NCBI RefSeq assembly: GCF_050947335.1
Contig: NC_134989.1
Span: 3,279,501-3,343,500 of the forward strand
Direction of reading: 5' to 3'
Origin: Megachile rotundata
Taxonomy: Eukaryota; Arthropoda; Insecta; Hymenoptera; Megachilidae
DNA: 64,000 nt
A program made the position numbers and the translations under genes. Of the stretch, positions 36,389 through 46,340 are shown one piece after another. Each line of letters begins with the position of its first letter. The stretch's first letter is position 1. The notes beneath the pieces are model-generated. The model had not been told where the DNA came from. It was given only the letters and a program-made list of their open reading frames with translations, and searched no databases.

Positions 36389-37990
36389 GTCGATCGGCAA
36401 ATACTACTTTGACGTTTCGTTTAACAAAGCCTGAGACAATTAACGTTCCCGGCTTCGAGGGGACTAATTGGCAGAGACACAACGGGCGAGAAAATCCGTT
36501 TTGAACTGTTTCCCATGGGGTGCGATCGATACAACGAAAATCTTGAAAAATGCCTGAAATATTATGAAACGATTCCTTTTCTCATTGTGCCCACAGTATC
36601 TTTAAGTTTCATGTTACTACAAAATCAAATAACCATTGAGAGCTCAATTTCCATGAATAATTGAAATTTAATACTTTGATGTATTCTTTGATATGAGATT
36701 TATATGGGATGATTTTTTATATTAACATTCTTTATTTAATTTCCATTTATTCCATCATATTTTTATTTCATTTCTTGTATTTACGTTCATTGTATTCCTT
36801 TTACTTCAAATTTTTGTTTTCGTTCAATATCATGACATTTACTTTTAATTTGGAAACTATTTTGTTGAACGCACTATAATTTTTTGAAGAATCTCTTTTT
36901 AATACGAAAAATATTATTACAAAATTTTTTTATTTTTAGAAGTCAACAAGGTATCTCAAGTGTACATGTATTTTAATTCGTAATATTAAATATATGTCAG
37001 TGGTCATTAAATGAAAAAATTACATTTTCTATTTTTAAATAATTAATATAGTATCAACTTAATCAATGTTCATTGCGTTAATTAAATTATATGCCAATAA
37101 AGTATGTATGTATAAATGATAAATTTAATTATCAGCTATTCTTTAATTTAATTTATTTTACTCTGATCAAGATAACGATCAAACCATTTCATATTCTTAA
37201 TTATAATTTGCTTTGTTAAACAGATAATAATTTGGCGAAAAGATGTTACAAAAACTGTGTAAATAAAATAGTTTATCAAAATTATTTACTAAATTTACTG
37301 AAAATTGAATTATTGAATCAAAGAATTTTTCATAATACTAGAATGACACTCAAAGTGATGTTAAGTCCATCATTTATCGAAACGAAATTGTTTGTTCCGT
37401 TAACAACAAAATTTTTATTTTTTCAATTTTATTTTTTAACCTAATATAAATTAACGAGACAGAGAATGTTCAAAAGCTCAAACGACAAACTACTATCAAA
37501 TTTCCAAATGTTGATATACAATGTCCCCGTAGCACTGTACGTGCACGTTACACGCTTATGGGTTACCATGAATATTGTACTCGACGAGCATGGTGTTTCG
37601 TGAAGCTGACATAAATTGCAGACAATTTTCTCTCTGCCTTCCAACAGCTTTTGCTGCCTCAAAACGAGACGAATTGGGAGGAAGAGGCAGAGAATGTGAA
37701 AATCATATGTAATGGGAGGCAGAGACGCGTGTGGGGCACTTCAGAATGATGAGTAAAAATTTAACTCGACAGAGATAGATTGAACTTGATATGAAAAAGC
37801 AACACTATTATTAAAAATGCTTTACGAAGTCAGATATGCGTGTATACTGTTCCATTTTGTTGTTTTCCTGTTGTAAAATTTACTGATAGAGCACGTTTGA
37901 CGATTTTTAAGTTGTCATGGTTTTTGAAAATGTAATGTAGATATGTCACACAGAATTTAACGTGTAGATATTTCATTTTCAATGTAAATA
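36389..37990. other. AT-rich unique sequence, nothing recognised
   Basis: Only short frames (70 codons plus at 37232-37444; 73 codons minus at 37441-37662). No motif. GC content rises sharply at about 37990. Confidence 0.4.
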
Positions 37991-38649
37991 TTGCTACACG
38001 GTATTTCGCGGCTAGCTCGGTAACGGCCCGCGACCCCGCTTCGCTCGCGAATTCTCGACCGGCCTCTCTTGACCGTGCCCGCGACGATGACCGCCGCGGC
38101 GCCTCCGCGGATTCGCGAGCGCGTAGCACTTCGGCGCCCGATCCGAACCCGTTCGATATCGCTTTATTTTATTTGATCATTGGGCGCCAGACGCTTCTCA
38201 GCGTCGCGATAAAGAACTTAGACGCGAAACGAGACTCTATAGCGGGAAGATGGGAAAATCGTGTATGTCGATCTCGGAAAAGCGCGGAAGATTCGAATCG
38301 GCGGCGGAACGGCTCGGTAGCTCAGTATCCGAACGCGATGGTAGAGTGGCGGGATTCTTTAAGGGTAAAGGAGCTAGACGCGGAGGCGGACGAGAGTACG
38401 TGATTCGGGATAATTCGCGAGAAACCTCAAGTTAGCGGTATTAGTTAACAGCGGTGTTTTATTTAATATCTAAGTAACCTAGGCGTACAGTGTGATCCAG
38501 TATCGGAATTTGATTTAACCGTAACGTTCTCGGCGGAAGGCCGAGACACGAACTCCGCGAGATTTTAACCACGGAAGCGAAATATGCAAGTTCCCAAGCG
38601 GAATACAATCTTTGATATTTCCTCGATTCCCGGAACGGTACGCGACGCA

Positions 38650-38825
38650 ACTAATTTAACGGAAACGCAACGTAAATACTTAACCCAAACGCGACGCAAT
38701 TATTCTAACGGAACGCAACGCGGCGAAACGCGACGAGACGCGACGGGACGCGACGAGACGCGACGTAACGCAATTATACTAAACGCAACGGAATCTAACG
38801 CACTTAGTTTTATACGAGACGCGAT
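38650..38825 (+). repeat. ACGCGACG-type degenerate short tandem repeat
   Basis: Words such as ACGCGACGAGACGCGACG and AACGCAACG repeat for about 170 bp inside the CpG-rich block. Frames across it are Thr/Arg-rich artefacts. Confidence 0.75.
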
Positions 38826-39077
38826 TTAATTCTACACGCGGAACGATTCTGTATCGGCGACCGTCTAGAGAGAGAAAGCGAGAAGTTACGCGACAGACAC
38901 GAAATGTCCGGTACGACAAACATGCACTTTACGTTCTACTCCCGTACCAAGAGTTCGCGAAATCGAGACGTGGGAGGGTACAATATTGTCAAAGGCCTAC
39001 TCGAGACGATACTTTAATTGTAGCTTACGCTGTACCATTCCCCGGTACAGGTTCGGTGATCCGGCCGAGTGGCGATT

Positions 39078-39102
39078 CGAGAGATCGAGAAGCGATCTCT
39101 CG
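39078..39102. other. Perfect 10-bp stem hairpin
   Basis: CGAGAGATCG, a 5-base loop AGAAG, then CGATCTCTCG. Not followed by a T run. Role unknown. Confidence 0.8.
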
Positions 39103-39555
39103 ACGACACGAAAAAGTCCGGACGTCGGGATCCGCGACCGTCCCGGACAGGGGCCCCCGGGTTTCTTTACCCTTCTAACTTAAGCTAATTTCCCTACGAT
39201 ACAAAGCCACTCCGGTCACACTTTGCAGAACCTGCCCGTGAATGGCAAGCCAGGTGATCTACAACCCACGATATGACGATCTCGATTTCGCGCTCTTTAC
39301 AACGATATGGCGGTAATTGAGGGGGCTTACCAAGGTGTCCAGGCACAGGTCGCAGCGGAATCGGGATTCGATACTTTTCCTCACGGAACGATAATACTGA
39401 TTTTTCTTTGAAACAAACTGAGGCAAATGCCGAATACAGAATAAGAATCCGCGAGCCCTTGCGCCGGTATTAGGACACCTCGTAGCCTACCCCCACCCTC
39501 TGCCGGAGTTTCCGAATTCTATCGAAGTCTTCTTCGGCAGGGCTTCTTCCGTCTC

Positions 39556-39750
39556 CGCAGCCTCTCTTCTTCTGTCGTAGGGCCGGAGCGGGGAAGCGGC
39601 AGGGAATCGGCACTTTCCTTCGGCGTACGTCGGTATCTCGCTGGGTTCTCTCCTCTTACTCCGCTGCCTCTCTTCGTCTATCGGAGGGTCCGAGCGGGGT
39701 AGCGGCAGAGCAGCGGCGTTTTCCCTCGACGTACGTCGCTCCTTCGTTGA
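39556..39750 (-). repeat. Two tandem copies of a 106-bp unit
   Basis: Landmarks such as GTACGTCG (39625 and 39731) and AGCGGGGNAGCGGCAG recur 106 bp apart with moderate divergence. On minus, both copies can be read as Y-x-EGK...DRRREAAE, but in different frames because 106 is not a multiple of three, so they are not one reading frame. Confidence 0.75.
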
Positions 39751-39890
39751 CCGTGACGTCATTCTCCGGCGGTACATATGAAATAGTATAGCGACAGAGT
39801 TTGTTCTTACGATAGTATACGCGCTTCGTTCTCTCTCTAGACGGTATTTGACTGCGACCTATGACCCGTCCGGTCTCCCGAGGAGGCTCC

Positions 39891-39920
39891 TTGTGACGGG
39901 TATAAAATACCACGTCACAA
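39891..39920. other. Palindrome with TATAAAA core at the edge of the CpG-rich block
   Basis: TTGTGACGGG TATAAAATAC CACGTCACAA folds as an 8-bp stem, a one-base bulge, 5 more pairs and a 3-base loop. It ends four bases before the Gypsy LTR. Confidence 0.7.
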
Positions 39921-39924
39921 TATA
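39921..39924. repeat. Target duplication TATA, left copy
   Basis: Matches TATA at 44884-44887. This is the 4-bp duplication generated on Gypsy integration. Confidence 0.85.
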
Positions 39925-40143
39925 TGTAGGATGGGAGCAAGAAGATGAGAAACGGATTAAAGTTATAGTAAATAATTTAATAAATTGAAAGGAATACAAA
40001 ATTTGATAGTTCACGTTTCTACGGTTCGGCCAAGACTAGACTGTCCTTTCGACGCTGTCGCGTTTTTTTATACTACGCATTCACACTCTTTTGTTTCACA
40101 CTCATACCACGCAAAAATTAATTCCCCTTTACCGAATCCCACA
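39925..40143 (-). repeat. 3' LTR of the Gypsy element
   Basis: 219 bp, TG...CA on the coding strand (TGTGGGATTCGG to ATCCTACA). Identical to the 5' LTR. The last 15 bases of the Gag-Pol frame, including its stop, lie within it. An obvious polypurine tract upstream is not seen; the nearest candidate is the mixed AGGAACGGCCGAG. Confidence 0.97.
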
Positions 40144-43100
40144 CTCGGCCGTTCCTGACCTATCTTCGGTCCCCGATGATAAATCTAAATACGGTTTCAT
40201 ATAATCTGAGGCGGTACTAGTTATTTTTGGTCCTTCATCGTCCCCTATTCGAATAACTTCGTATCTATTATTTCGTTTTACGCGCGATACCCGATACGGT
40301 CCTAGAAATTTCTTTTTAATTTTCAAGCCCGGTCCAAACTGAGTGCGCTTGATCACTACAAGATCACCTTCTTTATACTCTCTGGCTTTCGTACATGTTT
40401 TATTGTGATTTCGCACGTTTTCCTCTTGAATCTTTATGATATTTTGTTTTGCTAATTGTCTTAATTGGTCTCGTTCTTCGTTATACAATTCTATTGCTTC
40501 TTGCTGGATCAGTCTCTGAACTTCTAAATCTTGTGTATGCCGCATTCTCGTACCGATCAGTACTTCAAATGGAGTCATGCCTACGCTGCGTTGATATGTA
40601 CTGTTTATCGCTTGTTGTACTTTTCTGACGTGTTTGTACCATTTTTCCGGGGCTTCTATCGAAAGTTTTGTTAATATCGGTATAATAATTCGGTTTATAC
40701 GCTCCACCTGTCCGTTACCTCTGGGTACGCCGACTGTTGTGAGAATATGTTCGATTCCTTCTGAGTCACAATAGTTCTTGAATTCTTTTGCCGTAAACGC
40801 AGTACCTCGATCGGATATTAGGCGTTGTGGGCTCCCAAAAGTTTGCTGTTGTATAGTTAATTTCTCGATGACTTCTTTGGCGTCGGTGCTCTTCGTGGTG
40901 TACAGCCATACAAACTTGGAAAAATCGTCGATTACCACAAATAAGTATTTATATAATTTATTTGTTGCGGTCATTGGTCCTAAATGGTCTATATGGTACG
41001 TCGTCAATGGTTTTTCTCCCTTAGGTATGGGCGTCAATTCCCCTTCCTTCTTCCCTTTTTTCTTTTCAGCTAACACGCATGGTATACAGCAATTTATAAA
41101 ATTCTGTAGCTTTTCCTCTAATTGAGATATGTAATAATCTTTTTTTAACTCTTCAGCCATCTTCCTAACACCGAAGTGTCCGTTATCATGAACTTTTCTG
41201 ATTATCTCCGTTTGCATGCTCGTTGGGACGACGATGAGATCTCGTTCTCCCACCCTTCTCATTAAAATATCATTCTTGAGGAAATAATCTTCGTATGTTT
41301 CATTAGCGACTATTTTCTTAATAACCTTTAAACGTTCTTCCGCATCCTGCGCCTTGCGAATTACCGCTATCAATTTGTCTTCGATAACCATTACAGGGTA
41401 TCGACTGAGAGCATCAGCATGTTTCAAACGCACTCCTGGACGATGTTCTATTTCGTACGAATATTCCTCTAATATCAATGCCCATCGCGCCACCTTCGGG
41501 GATAAATCTTTTTTATACAAGGTTTTTTTGAACGCTTCACAATCCGTAACGATTTTAAAATTTAAACCCAATAAATAAACGCGGAACTTCTTTAACGCAT
41601 TGATAATTGCTAATATTTCTATTTCGTAGGAATGCATTTTTTTCTCGGCGTCTGATGTTTTCCGACTCATATAATGAACGGCGTGGAATTTTTTCTCTCC
41701 TTTTGATTTTTGTAATAATATAGCCCCGTACCCTTCTTTGCTACCGTCGGTATGAAGCTCCATCGTCGCAAGCGGATCAAAGATCTTAAGCACCGGCTCT
41801 CGCGACAATGTATTCTTCAACGCATCGAACGCCTGTCTTTGTAGTTCGCCGAAGCTAAATACGCACGAGTCTTTTAATATGTCCGACAAAGGTCGCGCCA
41901 ATTTCGCGTAATCTTTTATAAATTTTCGGAAATATCCCGTTAAACCTAAGAAACTTTGTATGTCTTTTTTGTGTTTCGGCACTGGAAAGCGCTGCACGGC
42001 TTTTATCTTTTCTTTTGCCGGATTAATGTAACCGTTTTCTATTTCATATCCGAGAAATTCAATACGTCTTTTTAGAAAACTACTTTTCTTCCAATTGATT
42101 TTTAACCCGTTTATACTAGCGACCTTCAAAGTTTCCTCAAGTTTAGAAAACGCATCTGTTTCGTCTGTACCCGGAATAATTAAATCGTCTATATATACAA
42201 GTACAACTCCTCTACGTATCAAATCTCCAAATACTTCGTTAACAAATCTAACAAAACTAGCAGGGCTGTTGCATAACCCAAACGGTGTCTTATTGAATTC
42301 ATATTGTCCCAGAGGAGAGACAAACGCAGTATATTTTCGCGATTCCTCCGCAACCGGAACGTGCAAAAATCCATTTTCCAAATCTAACACCGAGAAGACA
42401 CGAGCATTGGCTAACGCGTCTATGCAATCGTCTATTAACGGCATTGGGAATCTATCTTTTACAACTCTCTTATTAAGTTCCCTATAATCAATACACACGC
42501 GATATTTTCCATTTTTCTTAGGCACAATTACAACCGGACTCGCGTACTCACTCTTACTCGCACGGATAATACCATTCTCTAACCACTCGTCGATTTGGGT
42601 ACGCAAAATTTCTTTCTCTTTTGGTGCCAATCTTCGCGGTCTTTGGCATACTATTTCGTCAGTCGTTAACGTTATTTTAGTTGTTACATTCGTTGTTACG
42701 CGCTCTGCTGGTTTGTAATTACAAATAATATCCTGTATTTTAGTTTTAAACGGCTCAATCGCATCGATTTCATCTTGTACAATTTCGGTGAGTTTCATTA
42801 GCTCGGTAACCTGCTCTGCTTCTGTTTCCTCGCGGATCGCCTCGCCACCGGTTTCGCTACCGTTCAAAGAATTACTGTCGCGCGTCTCATTTGTCGGCAA
42901 TACTTTGATCGTAATGTTACCGCGCTGTATACATACTTCAACGTTCTTTAAGAATTCGCCGCCTAATATAATTTTCGAGTTTGTCGTACACGTTGGGACT
43001 ACAAAAGTTTCCGTGCGGCATGATTGACCGTGTACTTTGATGTCTAAATACAATTTTCCTATCGGCGCGGTTATAGCGTTACCGAAACCTGCGAACGTTC

Positions 43101-44400
43101 TGTTTGTTTTTTCTAATCGCGGAGAACCGATTTCGACGTATACGTCTCGCCTGATTAGATTTACTTCGCTGCCCGTATCTATCAATGCAGAATATGATAT
43201 TCCGTTAATGTCTACCGAAATTAAATTATCGCTCGAGCTAACCACTGAATTTACTTTCGTTATTTTCGTCGTTTCTTTTCGCGTTTGTCGGCATTCCGCC
43301 GCGCGATGACCGAATTCGTTACACGAGAAGCATTTCGGACCCTTTTCTTTATTCGGACAATCTTTTAATTCATGTTCTCTAGAACCACACACGAAACAAC
43401 GCAATTTCTTATTTAATATCACTTTTTTGTCTTGGATCGTATCTTGTTTAACAATTTTTCCTTTCCGACTACCCGCTTCTTTCATTCTATCATATTTTTC
43501 GAACGCTTTTCTTAATTCATACAACGTATTCGCGCCGTACAAAATCGCTTTGTTTGACTCTTCGTCCGGTACACCTCTTATTATATATTCTATTAATGAA
43601 TCGTCGTCAATATTTCCCTGACTTGCAATTCCTTGCATCGCGTACATATACGTTCGTGCGCTTTCACCGGGCTGTCGCTTCCGATTTATTAATTGTTTAT
43701 GAATTGTTGCGCTACTAACTTTAGTCTGAAATTCTCGTATTAAACGCCTTTTTAATTTGGACCACGATTTAATATCCTTTTGAAAACTAATAAATTGTTT
43801 CGCGGACCCCTTAAGTAACCGTTTCGCGTATATTAAATTTTGTAAATCGTCCCATTCTAATAATTGACTTGTGTCCTCGAATTCTTCGATCCATTTATTT
43901 ATTTCTAATTTATCGTCTCCGGAAAAATGTGACATACTTTCCTCTACATCTTTAATTGTAAATCTGTCTCTCGTTCGCATATAATTATTTTCTGACCTAC
44001 CGTCGGACTGCCGTCGGCCGCTTCGCGCAATACCTGCCGGTTTTCGCCTGATAGCTTCTTCTTCCTCTGCTTCGCTTTCGGTATCTTCTTCGGATGATTC
44101 GTCTTGTTTATCCTGTACTGCTACCATCGTCTCGTCCGCTTCCTCGTCGCTGGACGTCTCCTCTTCGGTTTCCGTATGAGTCCTGCTATACCGTGTCAGC
44201 CTGTCTCGTAATTCTTGTTTTTTCCCCTGCGTAGATAATTGCATCTTCTTCAATTCATCCCTTAATTCGGCTACTTTCATCTTGTCGATTTTGTCCCGCG
44301 GCACTGTTTCCCGCACTGGACACATTTCATTTTCCTGCACCTTTTCTTCATTCAACTTAACAACTTGTTCTGTGGCCATTGTCTTCCTTCCGAATTTCAC
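40129..44400 (-). CDS. Gag-Pol polyprotein of Ty3/Gypsy retrotransposon (1423 aa)
   Basis: One uninterrupted frame supplies capsid, protease, reverse transcriptase, RNase H and integrase for copying the element through RNA and inserting it. In order: a SAP-like helix pair at about 36-72 (MKVAELRDELKKM, GKKQELRDRL), an acidic linker 77-115, capsid-like Gag 150-305, two CCHC zinc knuckles at 335-348 and 357-370, aspartic protease with DTG at 408-410 and ILGG at 478-481, reverse transcriptase with D673 and YIDD at 736-739, RNase H with D885, E926 and D953, integrase zinc finger H1071/H1075/C1105/C1108, and integrase core D1138, D1197, E1233 with 35 residues between the last two (DD35E). A GPY-type module (FLGPYRV, about 1366) follows. 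All expected catalytic residues are present. Gag and Pol are fused with no frameshift. The ATG at 44400 is first in frame; M8 is an alternative. No chromodomain or envelope seen. The clade within Gypsy is not assigned. Confidence 0.97.
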   Translation of the reverse strand: MKFGRKTMATEQVVKLNEEKVQENEMCPVRETVPRDKIDKMKVAELRDELKKMQLSTQGKKQELRDRLTRYSRTHTETEEETSSDEEADETMVAVQDKQDESSEEDTESEAEEEEAIRRKPAGIARSGRRQSDGRSENNYMRTRDRFTIKDVEESMSHFSGDDKLEINKWIEEFEDTSQLLEWDDLQNLIYAKRLLKGSAKQFISFQKDIKSWSKLKRRLIREFQTKVSSATIHKQLINRKRQPGESARTYMYAMQGIASQGNIDDDSLIEYIIRGVPDEESNKAILYGANTLYELRKAFEKYDRMKEAGSRKGKIVKQDTIQDKKVILNKKLRCFVCGSREHELKDCPNKEKGPKCFSCNEFGHRAAECRQTRKETTKITKVNSVVSSSDNLISVDINGISYSALIDTGSEVNLIRRDVYVEIGSPRLEKTNRTFAGFGNAITAPIGKLYLDIKVHGQSCRTETFVVPTCTTNSKIILGGEFLKNVEVCIQRGNITIKVLPTNETRDSNSLNGSETGGEAIREETEAEQVTELMKLTEIVQDEIDAIEPFKTKIQDIICNYKPAERVTTNVTTKITLTTDEIVCQRPRRLAPKEKEILRTQIDEWLENGIIRASKSEYASPVVIVPKKNGKYRVCIDYRELNKRVVKDRFPMPLIDDCIDALANARVFSVLDLENGFLHVPVAEESRKYTAFVSPLGQYEFNKTPFGLCNSPASFVRFVNEVFGDLIRRGVVLVYIDDLIIPGTDETDAFSKLEETLKVASINGLKINWKKSSFLKRRIEFLGYEIENGYINPAKEKIKAVQRFPVPKHKKDIQSFLGLTGYFRKFIKDYAKLARPLSDILKDSCVFSFGELQRQAFDALKNTLSREPVLKIFDPLATMELHTDGSKEGYGAILLQKSKGEKKFHAVHYMSRKTSDAEKKMHSYEIEILAIINALKKFRVYLLGLNFKIVTDCEAFKKTLYKKDLSPKVARWALILEEYSYEIEHRPGVRLKHADALSRYPVMVIEDKLIAVIRKAQDAEERLKVIKKIVANETYEDYFLKNDILMRRVGERDLIVVPTSMQTEIIRKVHDNGHFGVRKMAEELKKDYYISQLEEKLQNFINCCIPCVLAEKKKGKKEGELTPIPKGEKPLTTYHIDHLGPMTATNKLYKYLFVVIDDFSKFVWLYTTKSTDAKEVIEKLTIQQQTFGSPQRLISDRGTAFTAKEFKNYCDSEGIEHILTTVGVPRGNGQVERINRIIIPILTKLSIEAPEKWYKHVRKVQQAINSTYQRSVGMTPFEVLIGTRMRHTQDLEVQRLIQQEAIELYNEERDQLRQLAKQNIIKIQEENVRNHNKTCTKAREYKEGDLVVIKRTQFGPGLKIKKKFLGPYRVSRVKRNNRYEVIRIGDDEGPKITSTASDYMKPYLDLSSGTEDRSGTAECGIR

Positions 44401-44643
44401 TATGCTACGTAATACAACTGTTCAATCCCGATGCTTCGGTCGCGTCACCACCGTTTTCCTTTTTTCCTTTAACCGTTATTCGTTCACAACTTTACAACTG
44501 ATGACGAGTGCCAACATACACTTCGCCTACACCGTGTTGAACGTCACGATCTACCGGAAAAGTACGCACCGAACAAACACCGCAACTTTATCAACTTTAC
44601 ACCGTTACTATTACTTCCGTTTCTTCTTCGCTCACTGCTCTCT
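44401..44643 (-). other. Leader between primer site and Gag-Pol start
   Basis: About 240 nt of untranslated leader. The 148-codon plus-strand frame across 44282-44728 is antisense and not supported. Confidence 0.6.
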
Positions 44644-44662
44644 ATCCCGGACCGAGCCCCCA
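44644..44662 (-). other. Primer-binding site, tRNA-Pro-like
   Basis: On the coding strand the sequence two bases after the 5' LTR is TGGGGGCTCGGTCCGGGAT. It matches the complement of the 3' end of animal tRNA-Pro except for one extra G in the middle. It would prime minus-strand DNA synthesis. Confidence 0.7.
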
Positions 44663-44664
44663 AA

Positions 44665-44883
44665 TGTAGGATGGGAGCAAGAAGATGAGAAACGGATTAA
44701 AGTTATAGTAAATAATTTAATAAATTGAAAGGAATACAAAATTTGATAGTTCACGTTTCTACGGTTCGGCCAAGACTAGACTGTCCTTTCGACGCTGTCG
44801 CGTTTTTTTATACTACGCATTCACACTCTTTTGTTTCACACTCATACCACGCAAAAATTAATTCCCCTTTACCGAATCCCACA
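44665..44883 (-). repeat. 5' LTR of the Gypsy element
   Basis: 219 bp, identical to the 3' LTR by direct comparison. On the coding strand it begins TGTGGGATTC and ends CCATCCTACA. Confidence 0.97.
44803..44812 (-). promoter_or_regulatory. TATA-like box in the 5' LTR
   Basis: On the coding strand AGTATAAAAAAACGCG lies about 70 nt into the LTR, a plausible position for the core promoter of genomic RNA. The start site is not mapped. Confidence 0.45.
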
Positions 44884-44887
44884 TATA

Positions 44888-45779
44888 TCATAGTAATTAT
44901 AGTGTAAAAGAAGAGAAACTTCAATAAATTATAACGGAAATAATAGTACTGAGATAGTAGTTATATTGAACGTTACGCTTGAATAATAATTCAACATTAT
45001 ATGTACTATCAATTGAAGTAGATATCGTATCGAGTAAAAACCTAATTGATACATATTAACATAAATTCAACGGTATCGATTTTATATAAATAATAAAGGA
45101 GAATTATAAGTTAAAGAAGCAAGTAGAAAATGAAATGAAGTTAGCGCGAGTATGTAATAAAAGAAATTATCAAGAGAAGGAAATTGTTCATAAATATTAG
45201 AAAGTATGTAAGTACGAAGTTAAGAAATTTTTAATACAGTTTCCAGAAGAATATCACGTTCCCGATAGTTACAGAAAAGTAATAGATTTTACGGTTAAGT
45301 AAACGTAGCGATCGGTCCGGGAATTTATGGGGATGCCGCTCTCGTGATTTCAATTTCTTCGAGAAAACCTCTGGACGCGGGTAATTCAATTATCGAGCAA
45401 AAATATTTCCTTGTGATTAAGCTACAGCTGCCGGTGTTCGTTGCTTTCTCGTATTAATCACAGGTGTTCCTTACAGACCTCGCGAATCACTTAATTTCAA
45501 TTAATTTCATTTCCCTTGCCGTTACGTGATACGAAATGAGAATTCATCCCGAATAATTCGATGTAATTTTTTTTAGACATATGCTAAATATTTAAATTTG
45601 ACGACGGAGAAAATTAATGTCATTTACTTTACCGTATGACTATAAATTATATTTAATATAAAATTATTCGAATTATGCAATATTATGCAAATGTGTAAAA
45701 TTATGAAAAAGGTGAGTACTCACAATAGGGTCAGTATTATAAGAGCAAAGTATATTTATATGTTATTATTATTCAGATG
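44888..45779. other. AT-rich unique sequence, GC-richer at 45310-45540
   Basis: No open frame of interest. The host sequence continues from the CpG-rich block across the Gypsy insertion. Confidence 0.4.
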
Positions 45780-46340
45780 TGCGTTTCTATACTTCCAAAT
45801 CCCTATGTTACTAAGTATCTTGAAATTCCTATATGCTGAAATTTCTGTGTCTGGAAACCTCTAGATCTTAGAATTATCTATATCCCAAAATCACTAGGAT
45901 ATCGCGAAATCCTGAAATCCCTGTCTCTCAATATCAGCTGATCCTTAAATCCCTAGATAATTTCTATACCCAGAAATCCCTTGGCTCCAAAATTTGTAAA
46001 TTCCGAAATCTGTAGATTTAAAAAACCCTAACTTAAAAGGTCCTTAAATTCGAAAAACCTTTCGGTTTTGAAATCCCTAGACTTGGAAATCCTTAGATCC
46101 CTAAATCCCTAAATCCCTAGATACCTAGGTCCCTAGATTCCATAATCTTTAGATTCTGTAACTCGTATGACTAAAATCGCTATATACCAATATCTCTACT
46201 TCCCGAAAACCAAATCACAAAATCACTATATCTTGAAATCTCTGTATCTTGAAATGTCTATTTCTCGAAATATCTATTTTACTACATTTATGGGGATATT
46301 CATATTTATATATGCCCTCATATCTCTATCTACAGATATG
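45780..46340 (-). repeat. Degenerate simple repeat, C-rich strand on plus (CCCTAAAT units)
   Basis: Units such as CCCTAAATCCCTAAATCCCT, ATCTCTATATC and TTGAAATCCCTAG recur. It resembles the other AATTTGGGA tracts in the reverse orientation. Confidence 0.75.

Larger units (their letters stand above)
37991..39919 (-). mobile_element. CpG-rich block, possible long LTR or truncated LTR retroelement
   Basis: Composition changes abruptly at both edges. Read on minus, the right edge starts TGTGACGTGGTATTTT and the left edge on plus starts TGCTACACGGTATTT. After allowing for the Gypsy insertion, ATAT flanks both edges. On minus, TGGCGCCCAA (38180-38189) resembles a tRNA-Lys-type primer site, which would make 38190-39919 a long LTR and 37991-38179 a stub of internal sequence. 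No Gag-Pol is present. The family is not recognised, and the edges show only partial similarity (15 of 19 near the termini). It could instead be a host CpG-rich promoter or exon cluster. Confidence 0.4.
39925..44883 (-). mobile_element. Complete Ty3/Gypsy LTR retrotransposon
   Basis: A 4959-bp element read on the minus strand: 5' LTR (44665-44883), primer site, 1423-codon Gag-Pol, 3' LTR (39925-40143). The two 219-bp LTRs are identical and the target duplication is TATA (39921-39924 and 44884-44887). The domain order protease, reverse transcriptase, RNase H, integrase places it in Ty3/Gypsy (Metaviridae). There is no env frame. Identical LTRs and an unbroken frame mean the insertion is young. 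It sits directly at the edge of the CpG-rich block and is nested or adjacent to it. Confidence 0.97.

Noticed and set aside
37991..38180. Plus-strand 5' LTR starting TGCTACACGG and ending GATCA before TTGGGCGCC
   Set aside because: No second copy of this sequence is present at the other edge of the block, and TTGGGCGCCA makes better sense as a minus-strand TGGCGCCCAA primer-site-like motif.
40778..44728. Plus-strand frames of 64-148 codons across the Gypsy element
   Set aside because: They lie antisense to the intact Gag-Pol frame and have no motifs.
39925..44883. Possibility that the element is an errantivirus with an envelope gene
   Set aside because: There is no room between the integrase end and the 3' LTR. 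The Gag-Pol frame itself runs into the LTR and no third frame is present.
46080..46130. CCCTAAATCCCTAAATCCCT resembling interstitial telomere repeat
   Set aside because: The unit is 8 bp with an extra AT and is part of a wider AATTTGGGA-type tract. Insect telomeres usually use TTAGG.
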